A DNA stretch of 64,000 nt from Eisenbergiella sp963559585. GTDB lineage: Bacteria > Bacillota > Clostridia > Lachnospirales > Lachnospiraceae. Below, piece by piece: positions 34,592 through 42,779 of the stretch. The first letter of the stretch is position 1. Every line of letters starts with the position of its first letter. The stretch covers positions 40,235 to 104,234 of the forward strand of contig CAUWLJ010000001.1 in the NCBI GenBank assembly GCA_963559585.1. The letters run 5' to 3'. Both the position numbers and the translations under genes were made by a program. The notes beneath the pieces were generated by a model. That model was not told the DNA's origin and made no database searches. It worked only from the letters and a program-made list of their open reading frames with translations.

Positions 34592-34734
34592 GTTTCTGTT
34601 TACTGGCAAGCCAGTAAACAGGAACTTTCGCGGGCCTATTGAAAGTTTTTGCTTCGCAAAAGAGGCCCGCTCACTCCTGAATTATGTTCTCACGCCTCAA
34701 ACGGCGAGCGTTTGAGGCTGCTGTGAACAGAAAC
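34592..34734. repeat. 143-bp MITE-like element filling the smc-ftsY spacer
   Basis: The ends GTTTCTGTTTAC (34592-34603) and GTGAACAGAAAC (34723-34734) are inverted repeats matching at 11 of 12 positions. Inside are the CTGTTTACTGGC/GCCAGTAAACAG palindrome (34596-34621), a GCGGGCCT/AGGCCCGC hairpin with an inner TTTTTGC/GCAAAA stem, and CCTCAAACG/CGTTTGAGG. Parts recur at 28164-28185, 57277-57302 and 7991-8024. No protein is encoded. Confidence 0.75.
34709..34730. repeat. Short dispersed repeat, second copy (right end of the smc-ftsY element)
   Basis: The 22 bases starting CGTTTGAGGCTGCTGTGAAC match 28164-28185 at 20 positions. Here they are part of a larger element with inverted ends; at 28164 only this end remains. 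Confidence 0.6.
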
Positions 34735-34735
34735 T

Positions 34736-37700
34736 CTAATCCGTCAGTTCCTTATCGATCAGGCTCACGCTCACCAGCGTGGATACGCCTTTCTCCTGCA
34801 TGGTAATGCCATACAGTCTGTCCGCCCGTTCCATGGTTCCCCTTCTGTGGGTGATCACAATGAACTGGGTATCCCTGGTCAGCTTGTGCAGGTAGGCCGC
34901 AAAACGGCCCACGTTGCTGTCATCCAGCGCCGCCTCGATCTCGTCCAGCAGACAGAAGGGGGAAGGTTTTAGGTTCTGGATGGCAAACAGCAGGGAAATG
35001 GCGGTGAGCGCCTTCTCCCCGCCGGAAAGCTGCATCATATTCTGCAGCTTTTTGCCCGGAGGCTGCGCCGTAACGCAGATGCCTGCTTCCAGGATGTCCT
35101 CATCCTCCTGCAGCGTAAGCGTCCCTTTTCCGCCTCCGAACAGCTCCTTGAATACCTTGTCAAATTCTTTTCCGATCTGGGCAAATTTTTCCCTGAACTG
35201 CTGCCTCATGGCCTCGTCCAGCTCCAGGATAATACCCTGCAGGGTCTTTTCCGCCTCCACCAGATCATCGTGCTGTTCCTTTAAGAAGGTAAAACGCTCC
35301 ATCAGGTTCTTATAATCCTCGATGGCGTTCACGTTCACATCCCCCAGCTTCCGGATCTGTTCCTTCAGCGAAGCGGCCTCCTTTTTCATGGCGGCCAGAT
35401 CGGAAAGCTCCCGGCGTCTCAACTGAGCGGCGCTTCCCAGGGTCAGCTCATATTCTTCCCACATGTAGTTGACCTGGGCTTCCGACGCCTCCTCCAGCTT
35501 CTCCCTTCTGGCATTCAGCCTGTAGGTTTCCTTATCCAGGCCGGAAAGCTGCTCCGCCAGGCTCTCCCGGTCGGAAAAGAATTGCTTCTGTCTGGAGGAA
35601 AGCTCCTCCCTGCGCTCCTGATCCGCCCTCAGCTGCTCCTGTCCCTGGCTGCTGGTCTCTCCTGAGCCTGCGATCTGTTCCCTGAGGGATCGGATCTTTT
35701 CTTCCTTTTGGAGAATTTGTTCCGCATTCCCGGCAAGGCCCTGGAGGATCTCCTCCAGCTCCCTCCTGCGCCGTTCCAGCCCTTCCTCCACACGCTCCAG
35801 GGTGGTCTGCTCAAAGCCCTGCTTCTGCAGGAGCCTTTCCGCCTTCACCTCCCACTCGGATACTTTGGCGGCCTGCGCGCTCTCCTGGGCGCGGATGCGG
35901 TCCAGCTCTGCCCTGGCCAGCTCGATCCTGTCTCCAATCTCCTTCTCCAGTTCCTCGGATCTGGTGAGCTGAACGCGGATCTGCTCCTTGCTGATCCGTA
36001 TCTCTTCAAGCTGTGCGGCGATCTCCTGCTGGCTGGCGGCCAGGGAATCGTATCCCGCCTCGGTCTGCTCCTTCTTCGCCCTGGCGGCCTCCACATTAAG
36101 GCGGGCCGTATTCTGATGGATGAAGGCCTGCTGGAGGCTGCTCTTCACCTGTTCCAGCTCCATACGCAGGCTGTTCCTCCGCCTCTTGGTCTCCTCAATG
36201 GCGTTTAACAGTTCATCTACCTCCCGCAGGGTTTCCTTTACCTTTGCCTCCAGCTCTCCGATCTCTCTCCGGCGTCCCAGAAGATTGCTTCCATTGCGGA
36301 AAGCTCCGCCGCTGATGGCTCCGCCCGGGGTGAAAAGCTCTCCCTCCAGCGTCACCATGCGCAGGCTGTAGCCCGTCTTTCTGGCCAGACGCACCGCATT
36401 GTCCACGTCATCCACCACCAGGATCCGGCCCAGCAGGGAGGCCGCCACATCCCGGTAACGCTCCTCCACCTGCACCAGGCTGTCCGCCAGGCCCAGAACG
36501 CCCGGCTCCGAGAGAAGCTGTGGCTGGCCGAACTCCCGCCTGTTCCGGATGCTGGTGAGGGGAAGGAAGGTGGCCCGGCCGCCCTTGGTGCTTTTCAGGT
36601 AAGCGATCATCCTCTTGGCCGTCTCCTCCGTATCCGTCACAACGTTCTGGATACTGCCGCCCAGGGCGGTTTCGATGGCTGTCTCGTATTTTTTCTCCAC
36701 CTTCAGAAGGTCCGCCACCACTCCGATGATGCCGGGGGTATCCTCCCTGCGCTCCATCACCCGCTTCACGCTTCCTCCGTAGCCCTCGTAGCGCTCCGTC
36801 AGATTGGTGAGCGCATCCAGCCGGGACTTCTCCTGATGGTAGACCACCTGGGTATCCCTCAGCCTCTGATCCTTCCCGGCCAGCTCCTCCCGGATTGCTG
36901 CAAGCTTTTCCTCCAGCAGGCTCTGGGAGTCGTTCAGGTCGGCGATTTTGGCGCACACCTGCTGAAACTCCCCCTCCAGGGCGCGGATATTCTCCTCCTG
37001 CTCCGCCTCGTCCGATTTGGCCCGCAGCAGCCTGGAATTCAGCTCCGCCTTCCTGATCTGCACCTGCTCCAGCATGGTGTCAAACCGTCCCAGCTTTGAC
37101 CTGACGGCGGCGCGCTCATTCAGCTCCCGGATGATGGTATTCTTCCCTTCCTCCATCTGGGCATTCAGCTCGTCCATCCGCGCCTGAATGGACGCAAGAA
37201 GCGCACCGTCCTCCTGCCTGGCAGCCTGAATGCGGTTCAGCTCCTCCTCCGTCTTTTCTTTTTCCGCAAGGCTCCTGCCCCGCTCTGCCTGCCTGCTTCG
37301 GATCTCGCCGGTAAGCGTCTCCTGCCGGTTCTTCAGATGAGCCTCGTTTCCTCTGGCGGAATTGATCTGCTCCTTCAGAACGTTGATCTCTCCCTCCAGC
37401 CTGCCCCGCAGCATACCCTCATCCGCCAGAAGGGTGCGTTCCTCCTCGATCCTCTTTTCCAGCTCCTCCAGCTCCTCCTGAAGCCTGCCGTACTCCTCCT
37501 TCGTCTGTTCGTATCTCAGACTGGTCTGCTCCAGATCCCTCTTAGCGTCCGCATACTGCTCTCCCACCTGGGCAAGCTCCTGGCTGAGGCGTTCATTTTC
37601 CAGAAGAAAAACGTTCACGTCCAGCTCCTTCAGCGACTCCCGGTATTTCAGATAGACCCTGGCCTTTTCGGACTGGCGCTCCAGCGGCCCCACCTGCTTT

Positions 37701-38296
37701 TCCAGCTCGGAGAGGATGTCGTTTACCCGCAGAAGGTTCTGCTTCTCCTCCTCCAGCCGCTTCTGGGCAACCGCCTTGCGCCGCTTGAACTTCACGATCC
37801 CCGCCGCCTCATCAAAAAGCTCCCTGCGCTCCTCCGGCCGTCCGCTTAAAATCCTGTCGATCTGACCCTGGCCGATGATGGAATAGCCCTCCTTGCCGAT
37901 TCCGGTGTCATAGAAAAGCTCGTTCACATCCTTCAGCCTGCAGGGCGTACCGTTCAGCAGATATTCGCTCTCCCCGGAACGATAGATCCGCCTGGCCACC
38001 GTCACCTCATCATAATCCACAGCCAGCTTGTGATCCGAATTGTCCAGGGTAATGGCCACATAGGCGCAGCTCATGGGCCTGCGGATCTCGGTTCCCGCAA
38101 AGATCACGTCCTGCATGGACGCGCCGCGCAGCTGCTTCACTCTCTGTTCTCCCAGCACCCAGCGCACCGCGTCCGCCACGTTGCTCTTTCCGCTGCCGTT
38201 AGGCCCCACGATCCCGGTGATCCCATTATGAAATTGAAACACGATCTTGTTGGCAAAAGATTTAAAGCCGTGTATCTCAATGCTCTTTAAATACAT
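34736..38296 (-). CDS. smc: Chromosome segregation protein SMC
   Basis: A 1186-residue condensin ATPase that organises and segregates the chromosome with ScpA and ScpB. Walker A GPNGSGKSN is at 32-40, followed by long coiled coils interrupted by the hinge (about residues 510-640, IIGVVADLLKVEKKYETAIE). Near the C-terminus lie MQLSGGEKALTAISLLFAI and the Walker B FCLLDEIEAALDD. Length and layout are standard. It is 7 bp downstream of rnc. Confidence 0.98.
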   Translation of the reverse strand: MYLKSIEIHGFKSFANKIVFQFHNGITGIVGPNGSGKSNVADAVRWVLGEQRVKQLRGASMQDVIFAGTEIRRPMSCAYVAITLDNSDHKLAVDYDEVTVARRIYRSGESEYLLNGTPCRLKDVNELFYDTGIGKEGYSIIGQGQIDRILSGRPEERRELFDEAAGIVKFKRRKAVAQKRLEEEKQNLLRVNDILSELEKQVGPLERQSEKARVYLKYRESLKELDVNVFLLENERLSQELAQVGEQYADAKRDLEQTSLRYEQTKEEYGRLQEELEELEKRIEEERTLLADEGMLRGRLEGEINVLKEQINSARGNEAHLKNRQETLTGEIRSRQAERGRSLAEKEKTEEELNRIQAARQEDGALLASIQARMDELNAQMEEGKNTIIRELNERAAVRSKLGRFDTMLEQVQIRKAELNSRLLRAKSDEAEQEENIRALEGEFQQVCAKIADLNDSQSLLEEKLAAIREELAGKDQRLRDTQVVYHQEKSRLDALTNLTERYEGYGGSVKRVMERREDTPGIIGVVADLLKVEKKYETAIETALGGSIQNVVTDTEETAKRMIAYLKSTKGGRATFLPLTSIRNRREFGQPQLLSEPGVLGLADSLVQVEERYRDVAASLLGRILVVDDVDNAVRLARKTGYSLRMVTLEGELFTPGGAISGGAFRNGSNLLGRRREIGELEAKVKETLREVDELLNAIEETKRRRNSLRMELEQVKSSLQQAFIHQNTARLNVEAARAKKEQTEAGYDSLAASQQEIAAQLEEIRISKEQIRVQLTRSEELEKEIGDRIELARAELDRIRAQESAQAAKVSEWEVKAERLLQKQGFEQTTLERVEEGLERRRRELEEILQGLAGNAEQILQKEEKIRSLREQIAGSGETSSQGQEQLRADQERREELSSRQKQFFSDRESLAEQLSGLDKETYRLNARREKLEEASEAQVNYMWEEYELTLGSAAQLRRRELSDLAAMKKEAASLKEQIRKLGDVNVNAIEDYKNLMERFTFLKEQHDDLVEAEKTLQGIILELDEAMRQQFREKFAQIGKEFDKVFKELFGGGKGTLTLQEDEDILEAGICVTAQPPGKKLQNMMQLSGGEKALTAISLLFAIQNLKPSPFCLLDEIEAALDDSNVGRFAAYLHKLTRDTQFIVITHRRGTMERADRLYGITMQEKGVSTLVSVSLIDKELTD

Positions 38297-38303
38297 GGTG
38301 TCC

Positions 38304-39005
38304 TCACCTTTTTTCGTCCGTGGTCCTGCGCAGGAAAAGAATGGCCTGATAGGCGGCCTGCTGCTCCGCCGCCTTCTTGGTGCGCCCGCTGCCGCTGCCT
38401 GCCTCTTTTCCGTCGATCAAGGCCTTCACCTGGAATTCCTTGTCGTGATCCGGCCCCTTCTCTCCGGTCAGTTCATAGGTCAGAAGCGCGCCGGGCATGG
38501 TCTGCACCATTTCCTGCAGGATGGTCTTACTGTCATAGAAAAGGATCTTGTTCTCCAGATCAGAAAGGATGAACCGGTGGATGTAGCTCTTTGCCGCCTC
38601 AAACCCGCCATCCAGGTACAGGGCGCCGATCAACGCCTCCATCACATCCGAGATGATGGAGTCCCGCTCCCTTCCTCCGGTAGCCTCCTCGCCACGGCCA
38701 AGGAGAATGTATTTTCCGATTTCCAGATCCCTGGCACAGTAAGCCAGGGCAGGCTCACAGACCATAGAGGAACGCAGCCTGGTCAGCTTTCCCTCCGGCA
38801 TCTGGGGATTCTCCCGGAACAAAAACTCGCTGGAAACCAGCTCCAGCACCGCATCCCCCAGAAACTCCAGACGCTCATAGTCCTCCAGCCGGTTGATCTT
38901 CTGCTCATTGGCAAAGGAGCTGTGGGTCAGGGCCTGGCGCAGCAGCTTTTTATTCTGAAACGGATATCCGATTTTTTTCTCCAGTTCTTCCAGATTATTT
39001 CTCAC
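38304..39005 (-). CDS. rnc: Ribonuclease III
   Basis: A 233-residue double-strand RNA endonuclease for rRNA and mRNA processing. The signature ERLEFLGDAVLELV (from residue 44) holds the catalytic acids, DVMEALIGALYLDGG follows, and a double-stranded RNA-binding domain occupies about residues 160-233. It overlaps acpP by 11 bp and is followed by smc, the common acpP-rnc-smc order. Confidence 0.96.
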   Translation of the reverse strand: MRNNLEELEKKIGYPFQNKKLLRQALTHSSFANEQKINRLEDYERLEFLGDAVLELVSSEFLFRENPQMPEGKLTRLRSSMVCEPALAYCARDLEIGKYILLGRGEEATGGRERDSIISDVMEALIGALYLDGGFEAAKSYIHRFILSDLENKILFYDSKTILQEMVQTMPGALLTYELTGEKGPDHDKEFQVKALIDGKEAGSGSGRTKKAAEQQAAYQAILFLRRTTDEKR

Positions 39006-39246
39006 TTTTCTCCCGGCCCTTTCCGCAGCTCTGGATCAGGGCCACCGCCTCCTTCACCGTGCTGATCTTCTCCACATCCTCCGGGGAAATCTCAATGCCG
39101 AACTCCTCCTCTATTCCCATCACGATCTGGAAAATATCCAGAGAATCCGCGCACAGATCGTCCACAAAGGTAGTTTCCTCCGTAATCTCCCTCGTGTCCA
39201 CGCACAATACTTCCGCCACGATTTTTTTCAGCCTGTCAAGCTCCAT
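38995..39246 (-). CDS. acpP: Acyl carrier protein
   Basis: An 83-residue acidic carrier of acyl chains for fatty acid synthesis. Ser35 in CADSLDIFQIVM is the phosphopantetheine attachment site (DSL motif). It lies 15 bp after plsX and overlaps rnc by 11 bp. Confidence 0.96.
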   Translation of the reverse strand: MELDRLKKIVAEVLCVDTREITEETTFVDDLCADSLDIFQIVMGIEEEFGIEISPEDVEKISTVKEAVALIQSCGKGREKSEK

Positions 39247-39261
39247 ATCCTTTGTCCTTCC

Positions 39262-40278
39262 TCACTCCTGTGTACCGGAAATTGCCCGTCTGATCTTTCC
39301 CACAATGTCCTGCTGCTGGAAAGTCAGGCACTGCAGGATGGTATTTTTGATCTCAACCGCCTTGGAGCTGCCGTGGGTCTTCACCACCAGGCCCTTCAGT
39401 CCCAGAAGGGGGGCTCCTCCGTACTGCTCCAGGTCAAAAGCCTTCAGTGTCTGCTTCAGTGCGGGCTTCACCAGAAGTGCGCCCACTTTGCTTCTCAGGC
39501 TGGTCATCATTCCCGCTTTTACCTTCTTGATCAGAGTAAGTCCCACGCCCTCGTACAGCTTGAGGACCACGTTGCCCACAAAAGCCTCGCAGACGATCAC
39601 GTCCGCAGCGCCCGCCGGGATGTCACGGGCCTCCACGCTCCCCACAAAGTTGATGTCCTTACACTCCTTCAGCAAAGGAAAGGTCTCCTTCACAAGTGCG
39701 TTTCCCTTCTCCTCCTCAGCGCCGATATTGACGATCCCCACTCTGGGATTCTTCACACCCATCACGTGCTCCATATAGATGGAACCCATTCTGGCAAACT
39801 GTACCAGCTGGGAAGGTCTGGCATCCACGTTGGCGCCGCAGTCCACCAGCAGGGAACAGCCTGTGGCAGTGGGGATCAGCGGCGCCAGAGGCGGACGCTC
39901 CACGCCCTTGCTGCGTCCCACGATCACCTGTCCGCCCACCAGCACGGCTCCCGTGCTTCCCGCGGACACGAAGGCATCGCATTTTCCTTCTCTTACCATA
40001 TGAAGGCCCTTCACAATGGAGGAATCCTTCTTTCCCTTGATCGCGGCCACCGGAGGCTCCGCCATGGCAATCACCTCTGTGGCGTTCACCACCTCCACCT
40101 GGTCTTCGGGGTAGGTATACTTGGCCAGCTCCGCCTTCACCAGCTCCTCTTTTCCCACCAGGTAAACCTTGACTGCCTTTTGGGCCAAAACGGCTTCCAC
40201 AGCGCCCTTCACGATCTCTCCGGGCGCGTTATCGCCTCCCATGGCATCCACTGCCACCTTCACATATTCCATCCTCAT
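39262..40278 (-). CDS. plsX: Phosphate acyltransferase PlsX
   Basis: A 338-residue enzyme that makes acyl-phosphate from acyl-ACP, feeding PlsY in phospholipid synthesis. It starts with KVAVDAMGGDNAPGEIVKGA; VEARDIPAGAADVIVCEAFVGN-type residues are also conserved. Starts at 40278 (GAGG about five bases upstream) and two codons later are both possible. In many Firmicutes plsX directly follows rpmF or fapR; here a terminator and dispersed repeat separate it from rpmF. Confidence 0.95.
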   Translation of the reverse strand: MRMEYVKVAVDAMGGDNAPGEIVKGAVEAVLAQKAVKVYLVGKEELVKAELAKYTYPEDQVEVVNATEVIAMAEPPVAAIKGKKDSSIVKGLHMVREGKCDAFVSAGSTGAVLVGGQVIVGRSKGVERPPLAPLIPTATGCSLLVDCGANVDARPSQLVQFARMGSIYMEHVMGVKNPRVGIVNIGAEEEKGNALVKETFPLLKECKDINFVGSVEARDIPAGAADVIVCEAFVGNVVLKLYEGVGLTLIKKVKAGMMTSLRSKVGALLVKPALKQTLKAFDLEQYGGAPLLGLKGLVVKTHGSSKAVEIKNTILQCLTFQQQDIVGKIRRAISGTQE

Positions 40279-40303
40279 ATCCCTCGCTTTCGCTCATATT
40301 CAG

Positions 40304-40418
40304 CCCGCGCCGGGCGCGATTGCCGTCAGGCAGTCTCTGCCTCCTGCGCGAGTGCGCATCCACAGCGGAGCGTCCTTTTTTATACAATGGGAAAGGAGCT
40401 TTCCTATTGTATAAAAAA
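40304..40418. repeat. Dispersed hairpin-rich repeat, family A, copy 2 (rpmF|plsX)
   Basis: About 115 bp nearly identical to the cores at 25604-25742 and 61482-61621, same orientation. The hairpin with arms TTTTTTATACAATGGGAAAG and CTTTCCTATTGTATAAAAAA is at 40376-40418 with one wobble pair. This copy lacks the terminal GTGTGCGTC hairpin of the other two. Its T-tract again doubles as that of the preceding terminator. Confidence 0.92.
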
Positions 40419-40452
40419 GCTTTCCATCCGGTCACCCGTCAGGAAAGCTTTT
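40412..40452 (-). terminator. Intrinsic terminator after rpmF, abutting repeat family A
   Basis: In minus-strand reading AAAAGCTTTCC (40442-40452) pairs with GGAAAGCTTTT (40415-40425) and continues into a run of T. It starts 12 bp after the rpmF stop. The arms are perfect over 11 bp. Confidence 0.85.
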
Positions 40453-40464
40453 CTTGACTTCTCA

Positions 40465-40647
40465 TTAAGCCTCTGTGTTAATGATCTCTCTCTTATTATA
40501 AGATCCGCAGTTCTTGCATACTCTGTGAGGCATCATCAGGGCGCCGCACTTGCTGCACTTAACCAGAGTAGGAGCACTCATTTTCCAGTTGGCTCTTCTC
40601 TTATCTCTTCTGGACTTGGAAGATTTATTCTTAGGGCAGATAGACAT
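40465..40647 (-). CDS. rpmF: 50S ribosomal protein L32
   Basis: A 60-residue ribosomal protein starting MSICPKNKSSKSRRDKRRAN, with a CxxC-X9-CxxC zinc ribbon (CSKCG and CKNCG). It lies three bases after the DUF177 gene, its standard partner. Confidence 0.97.
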   Translation of the reverse strand: MSICPKNKSSKSRRDKRRANWKMSAPTLVKCSKCGALMMPHRVCKNCGSYNKREIINTEA

Positions 40648-40650
40648 TAC

Positions 40651-41175
40651 TTACACCTCCTTGCTCTCACGGAAAATATCCATAATTGCCGCCATCCTGG
40701 GGTCAGGAACAAAGGTATCGCATCCGCAGTCACCTTCATTCAGATCCTTCCCGCAGACTTTACACAGTCCCCTGCAGTCTTCCCTGCACAGAACCTTCAT
40801 CGGCCAGCATGTAAAGATTTCATTGCTCATCAGGCTGTCAACATCCAACTCATAACCATCCAGGAAGCCTCCCTGCGCGTCCGCTTCCTCTCCCTCCGCC
40901 TGATCCGGCGAAAAGAGCTCTGCTTCCGTATGCAGGTCAAATTCCTGTTCCACATCCTTTAAGCATCTGTCGCAGTGAAGAACGATTCTCACCTTTGCCT
41001 CAGCCTCCACAAATGCCCTACCCTGGCCGCGGCTGGTAAGCACAAGCTTCACCGGACTCTTTTCTGATATGTGGCAGCTTTCCCCCTGGAAGCTGATCTG
41101 ATCCAGCTCCAACGGTACTTCCTTTGTAACAGATTTTCCTTCTTCTGTAAAGATATCTGTCAAATGAATCAGCAT
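40651..41175 (-). CDS. DUF177 family protein (YceD-like)
   Basis: A 174-residue protein of the YceD/DUF177 family, which is almost always next to rpmF and is implicated in 23S rRNA or ribosome maturation. It has HCDRCL and a cysteine-rich C-terminal stretch (CREDCRGLCKVCGKDL then CGC) that may bind zinc. I chose the ATG at 41175 because AGGGAG lies six bases upstream. Confidence 0.92.
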   Translation of the reverse strand: MLIHLTDIFTEEGKSVTKEVPLELDQISFQGESCHISEKSPVKLVLTSRGQGRAFVEAEAKVRIVLHCDRCLKDVEQEFDLHTEAELFSPDQAEGEEADAQGGFLDGYELDVDSLMSNEIFTCWPMKVLCREDCRGLCKVCGKDLNEGDCGCDTFVPDPRMAAIMDIFRESKEV

Positions 41176-41274
41176 ATTAGACTCCCTAACGGATTCAGTT
41201 GAACCGAATCCCATTCGCACTTCAACAAGTATACATAAATGGGCGGTGTTTGTCAACCACTATTTTCACAACGA

Positions 41275-42732
41275 TCAGCCCTTTACCACCCCATGGGCAA
41301 GCAGATAATCCTTCCAGAGCTTGTAATATTTGGCCTTCAGGTGGATCTGATCGTAAGTGTATTCCGTAATCAGGTCGCCGTTTTCATCGCAGACCGCATC
41401 GTTTACCTCCAGATAGAAAATCTGTTTTCCATCAGCCATGGCAGCCAGAGCCTGGTTTCGTTCGTTGATCCTCACATTGTTAAAGACAGGATCTGTGCTG
41501 CTTTTCTCACCGCTCACCCGCATGATGCCCTGTACAAAGATGATCGCATCCGGCTGGAGCACACGGATACGGTTCACCGCATCCGCATATACCTTGAAAA
41601 AGCTTTCTGTGGTTCCCCTCCCCATCTCATTGATCCCCAGCATCAGGTAAATCTTGCCAAACTTGCGCTGGGAAAGCGCTTCCTCCAGGGTGACTTTACT
41701 GCCGTCAGCAGTCTGGGCAAACTTTTTGGGCGAATCAAACAGGTTATAAATGGTGAGGGAGGTAGCTGCATAGAAGGTGGTTCCTTCCTGAAAGCCGCCG
41801 TATTCCGACAGTCCCACCGTTCTGGAATCCCCGATAAAAAGCGCGTCGTCAAAATAGGCTTCCTCCACAGGGCCCGGCTCCCATGTCCGTTCTTCGTCCT
41901 CTCCCAGTCCCAGCTCCTCAGCGGCCAGATCGCCAAGCCCCAGCCCGTTCTCCAAAGCGCCCTCCTCTTCCTCTGCGCTCTGTCCCCCGGCGCCGGTCTG
42001 TCCGTCCATTCCGCCCTGTTCCTGATTTTCTGTCCCGCTCTGACTGTCCTCTGTCCCGGCAGAATCGGAAGGAGCATCCGTCTGCTTCTGTCCTACCAGC
42101 CTTCCAAAGGAATCGTAGACCTCGCCGGTGGCAGATACGGTGAACGTGCCGTCGGCATCGTCACTTGAATCTGCTCCATTCTCCGATACTCCGCTTCCCG
42201 CTTCCGTTTTCCCTTCATGCTCCCCAGCTGTGTTTCCTGATACCGTGCGGTCCGCTTCGTATCCCAGGGAGCCGTTTCCGGAAAAATCGTTCCCCGAAAT
42301 ACTGTTCCCCGAAGCATAGTTCCCTGATATGCCGCCGTCCCATTGATTTCCGGAAATACTGGTCTGGGAGGCCGGATCTCTTGAAGCCGGGTACTGCTGC
42401 CCGTTCTGAGCCGCTCCGTCCCCTTCCGGCGGCTGCTGTCCGGAGGGTTCTTCCTCCATCTGTGTACCGCCGTCCGGCATCTCCTCTCCATCCGTTCCGC
42501 CTTCGCCTTTTACAGGAGCAGAGACCCGTTCCGCTCTTTTATCTGCCAGATCCCAGGGATATATGCCGTCCTTCCAGCCCTGAAAGACCTTGGAGGCCTC
42601 CGGCGTCATCCATCCATTCGTCCTGGAATAGGCGGAATAAATGGAATGATCTCCCATATATCCTGCGCCGGTTATCAGGATTCCCGTAATCAGAAGCACC
42701 AGGAGGAGCGGATACTTCTTCCATTTTTTCAT
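41275..42732 (-). CDS. Membrane-anchored SGNH hydrolase-like protein with SGN-repeat linker
   Basis: A 485-residue protein anchored by one N-terminal helix (about residues 8-25). Residues about 70-290 are a low-complexity acidic linker; within it the tetrapeptide [I/A/F/V]SGN occurs six times between residues 126 and 167. The SGNH fold follows, with GDSR (301-304), LGINEMG and DQIH (461-464) as the catalytic blocks. It lies 47 bp downstream of an MBOAT acyltransferase, the pairing used for O-acetylation or other acyl decoration of exported polymers. The substrate is unknown. AAGGTG precedes the ATG. Confidence 0.86.
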   Translation of the reverse strand: MKKWKKYPLLLVLLITGILITGAGYMGDHSIYSAYSRTNGWMTPEASKVFQGWKDGIYPWDLADKRAERVSAPVKGEGGTDGEEMPDGGTQMEEEPSGQQPPEGDGAAQNGQQYPASRDPASQTSISGNQWDGGISGNYASGNSISGNDFSGNGSLGYEADRTVSGNTAGEHEGKTEAGSGVSENGADSSDDADGTFTVSATGEVYDSFGRLVGQKQTDAPSDSAGTEDSQSGTENQEQGGMDGQTGAGGQSAEEEEGALENGLGLGDLAAEELGLGEDEERTWEPGPVEEAYFDDALFIGDSRTVGLSEYGGFQEGTTFYAATSLTIYNLFDSPKKFAQTADGSKVTLEEALSQRKFGKIYLMLGINEMGRGTTESFFKVYADAVNRIRVLQPDAIIFVQGIMRVSGEKSSTDPVFNNVRINERNQALAAMADGKQIFYLEVNDAVCDENGDLITEYTYDQIHLKAKYYKLWKDYLLAHGVVKG

Positions 42733-42779
42733 CTATTATCACACCTTTCCATCACACATCTGCTTTTTGCGGCACGTTC

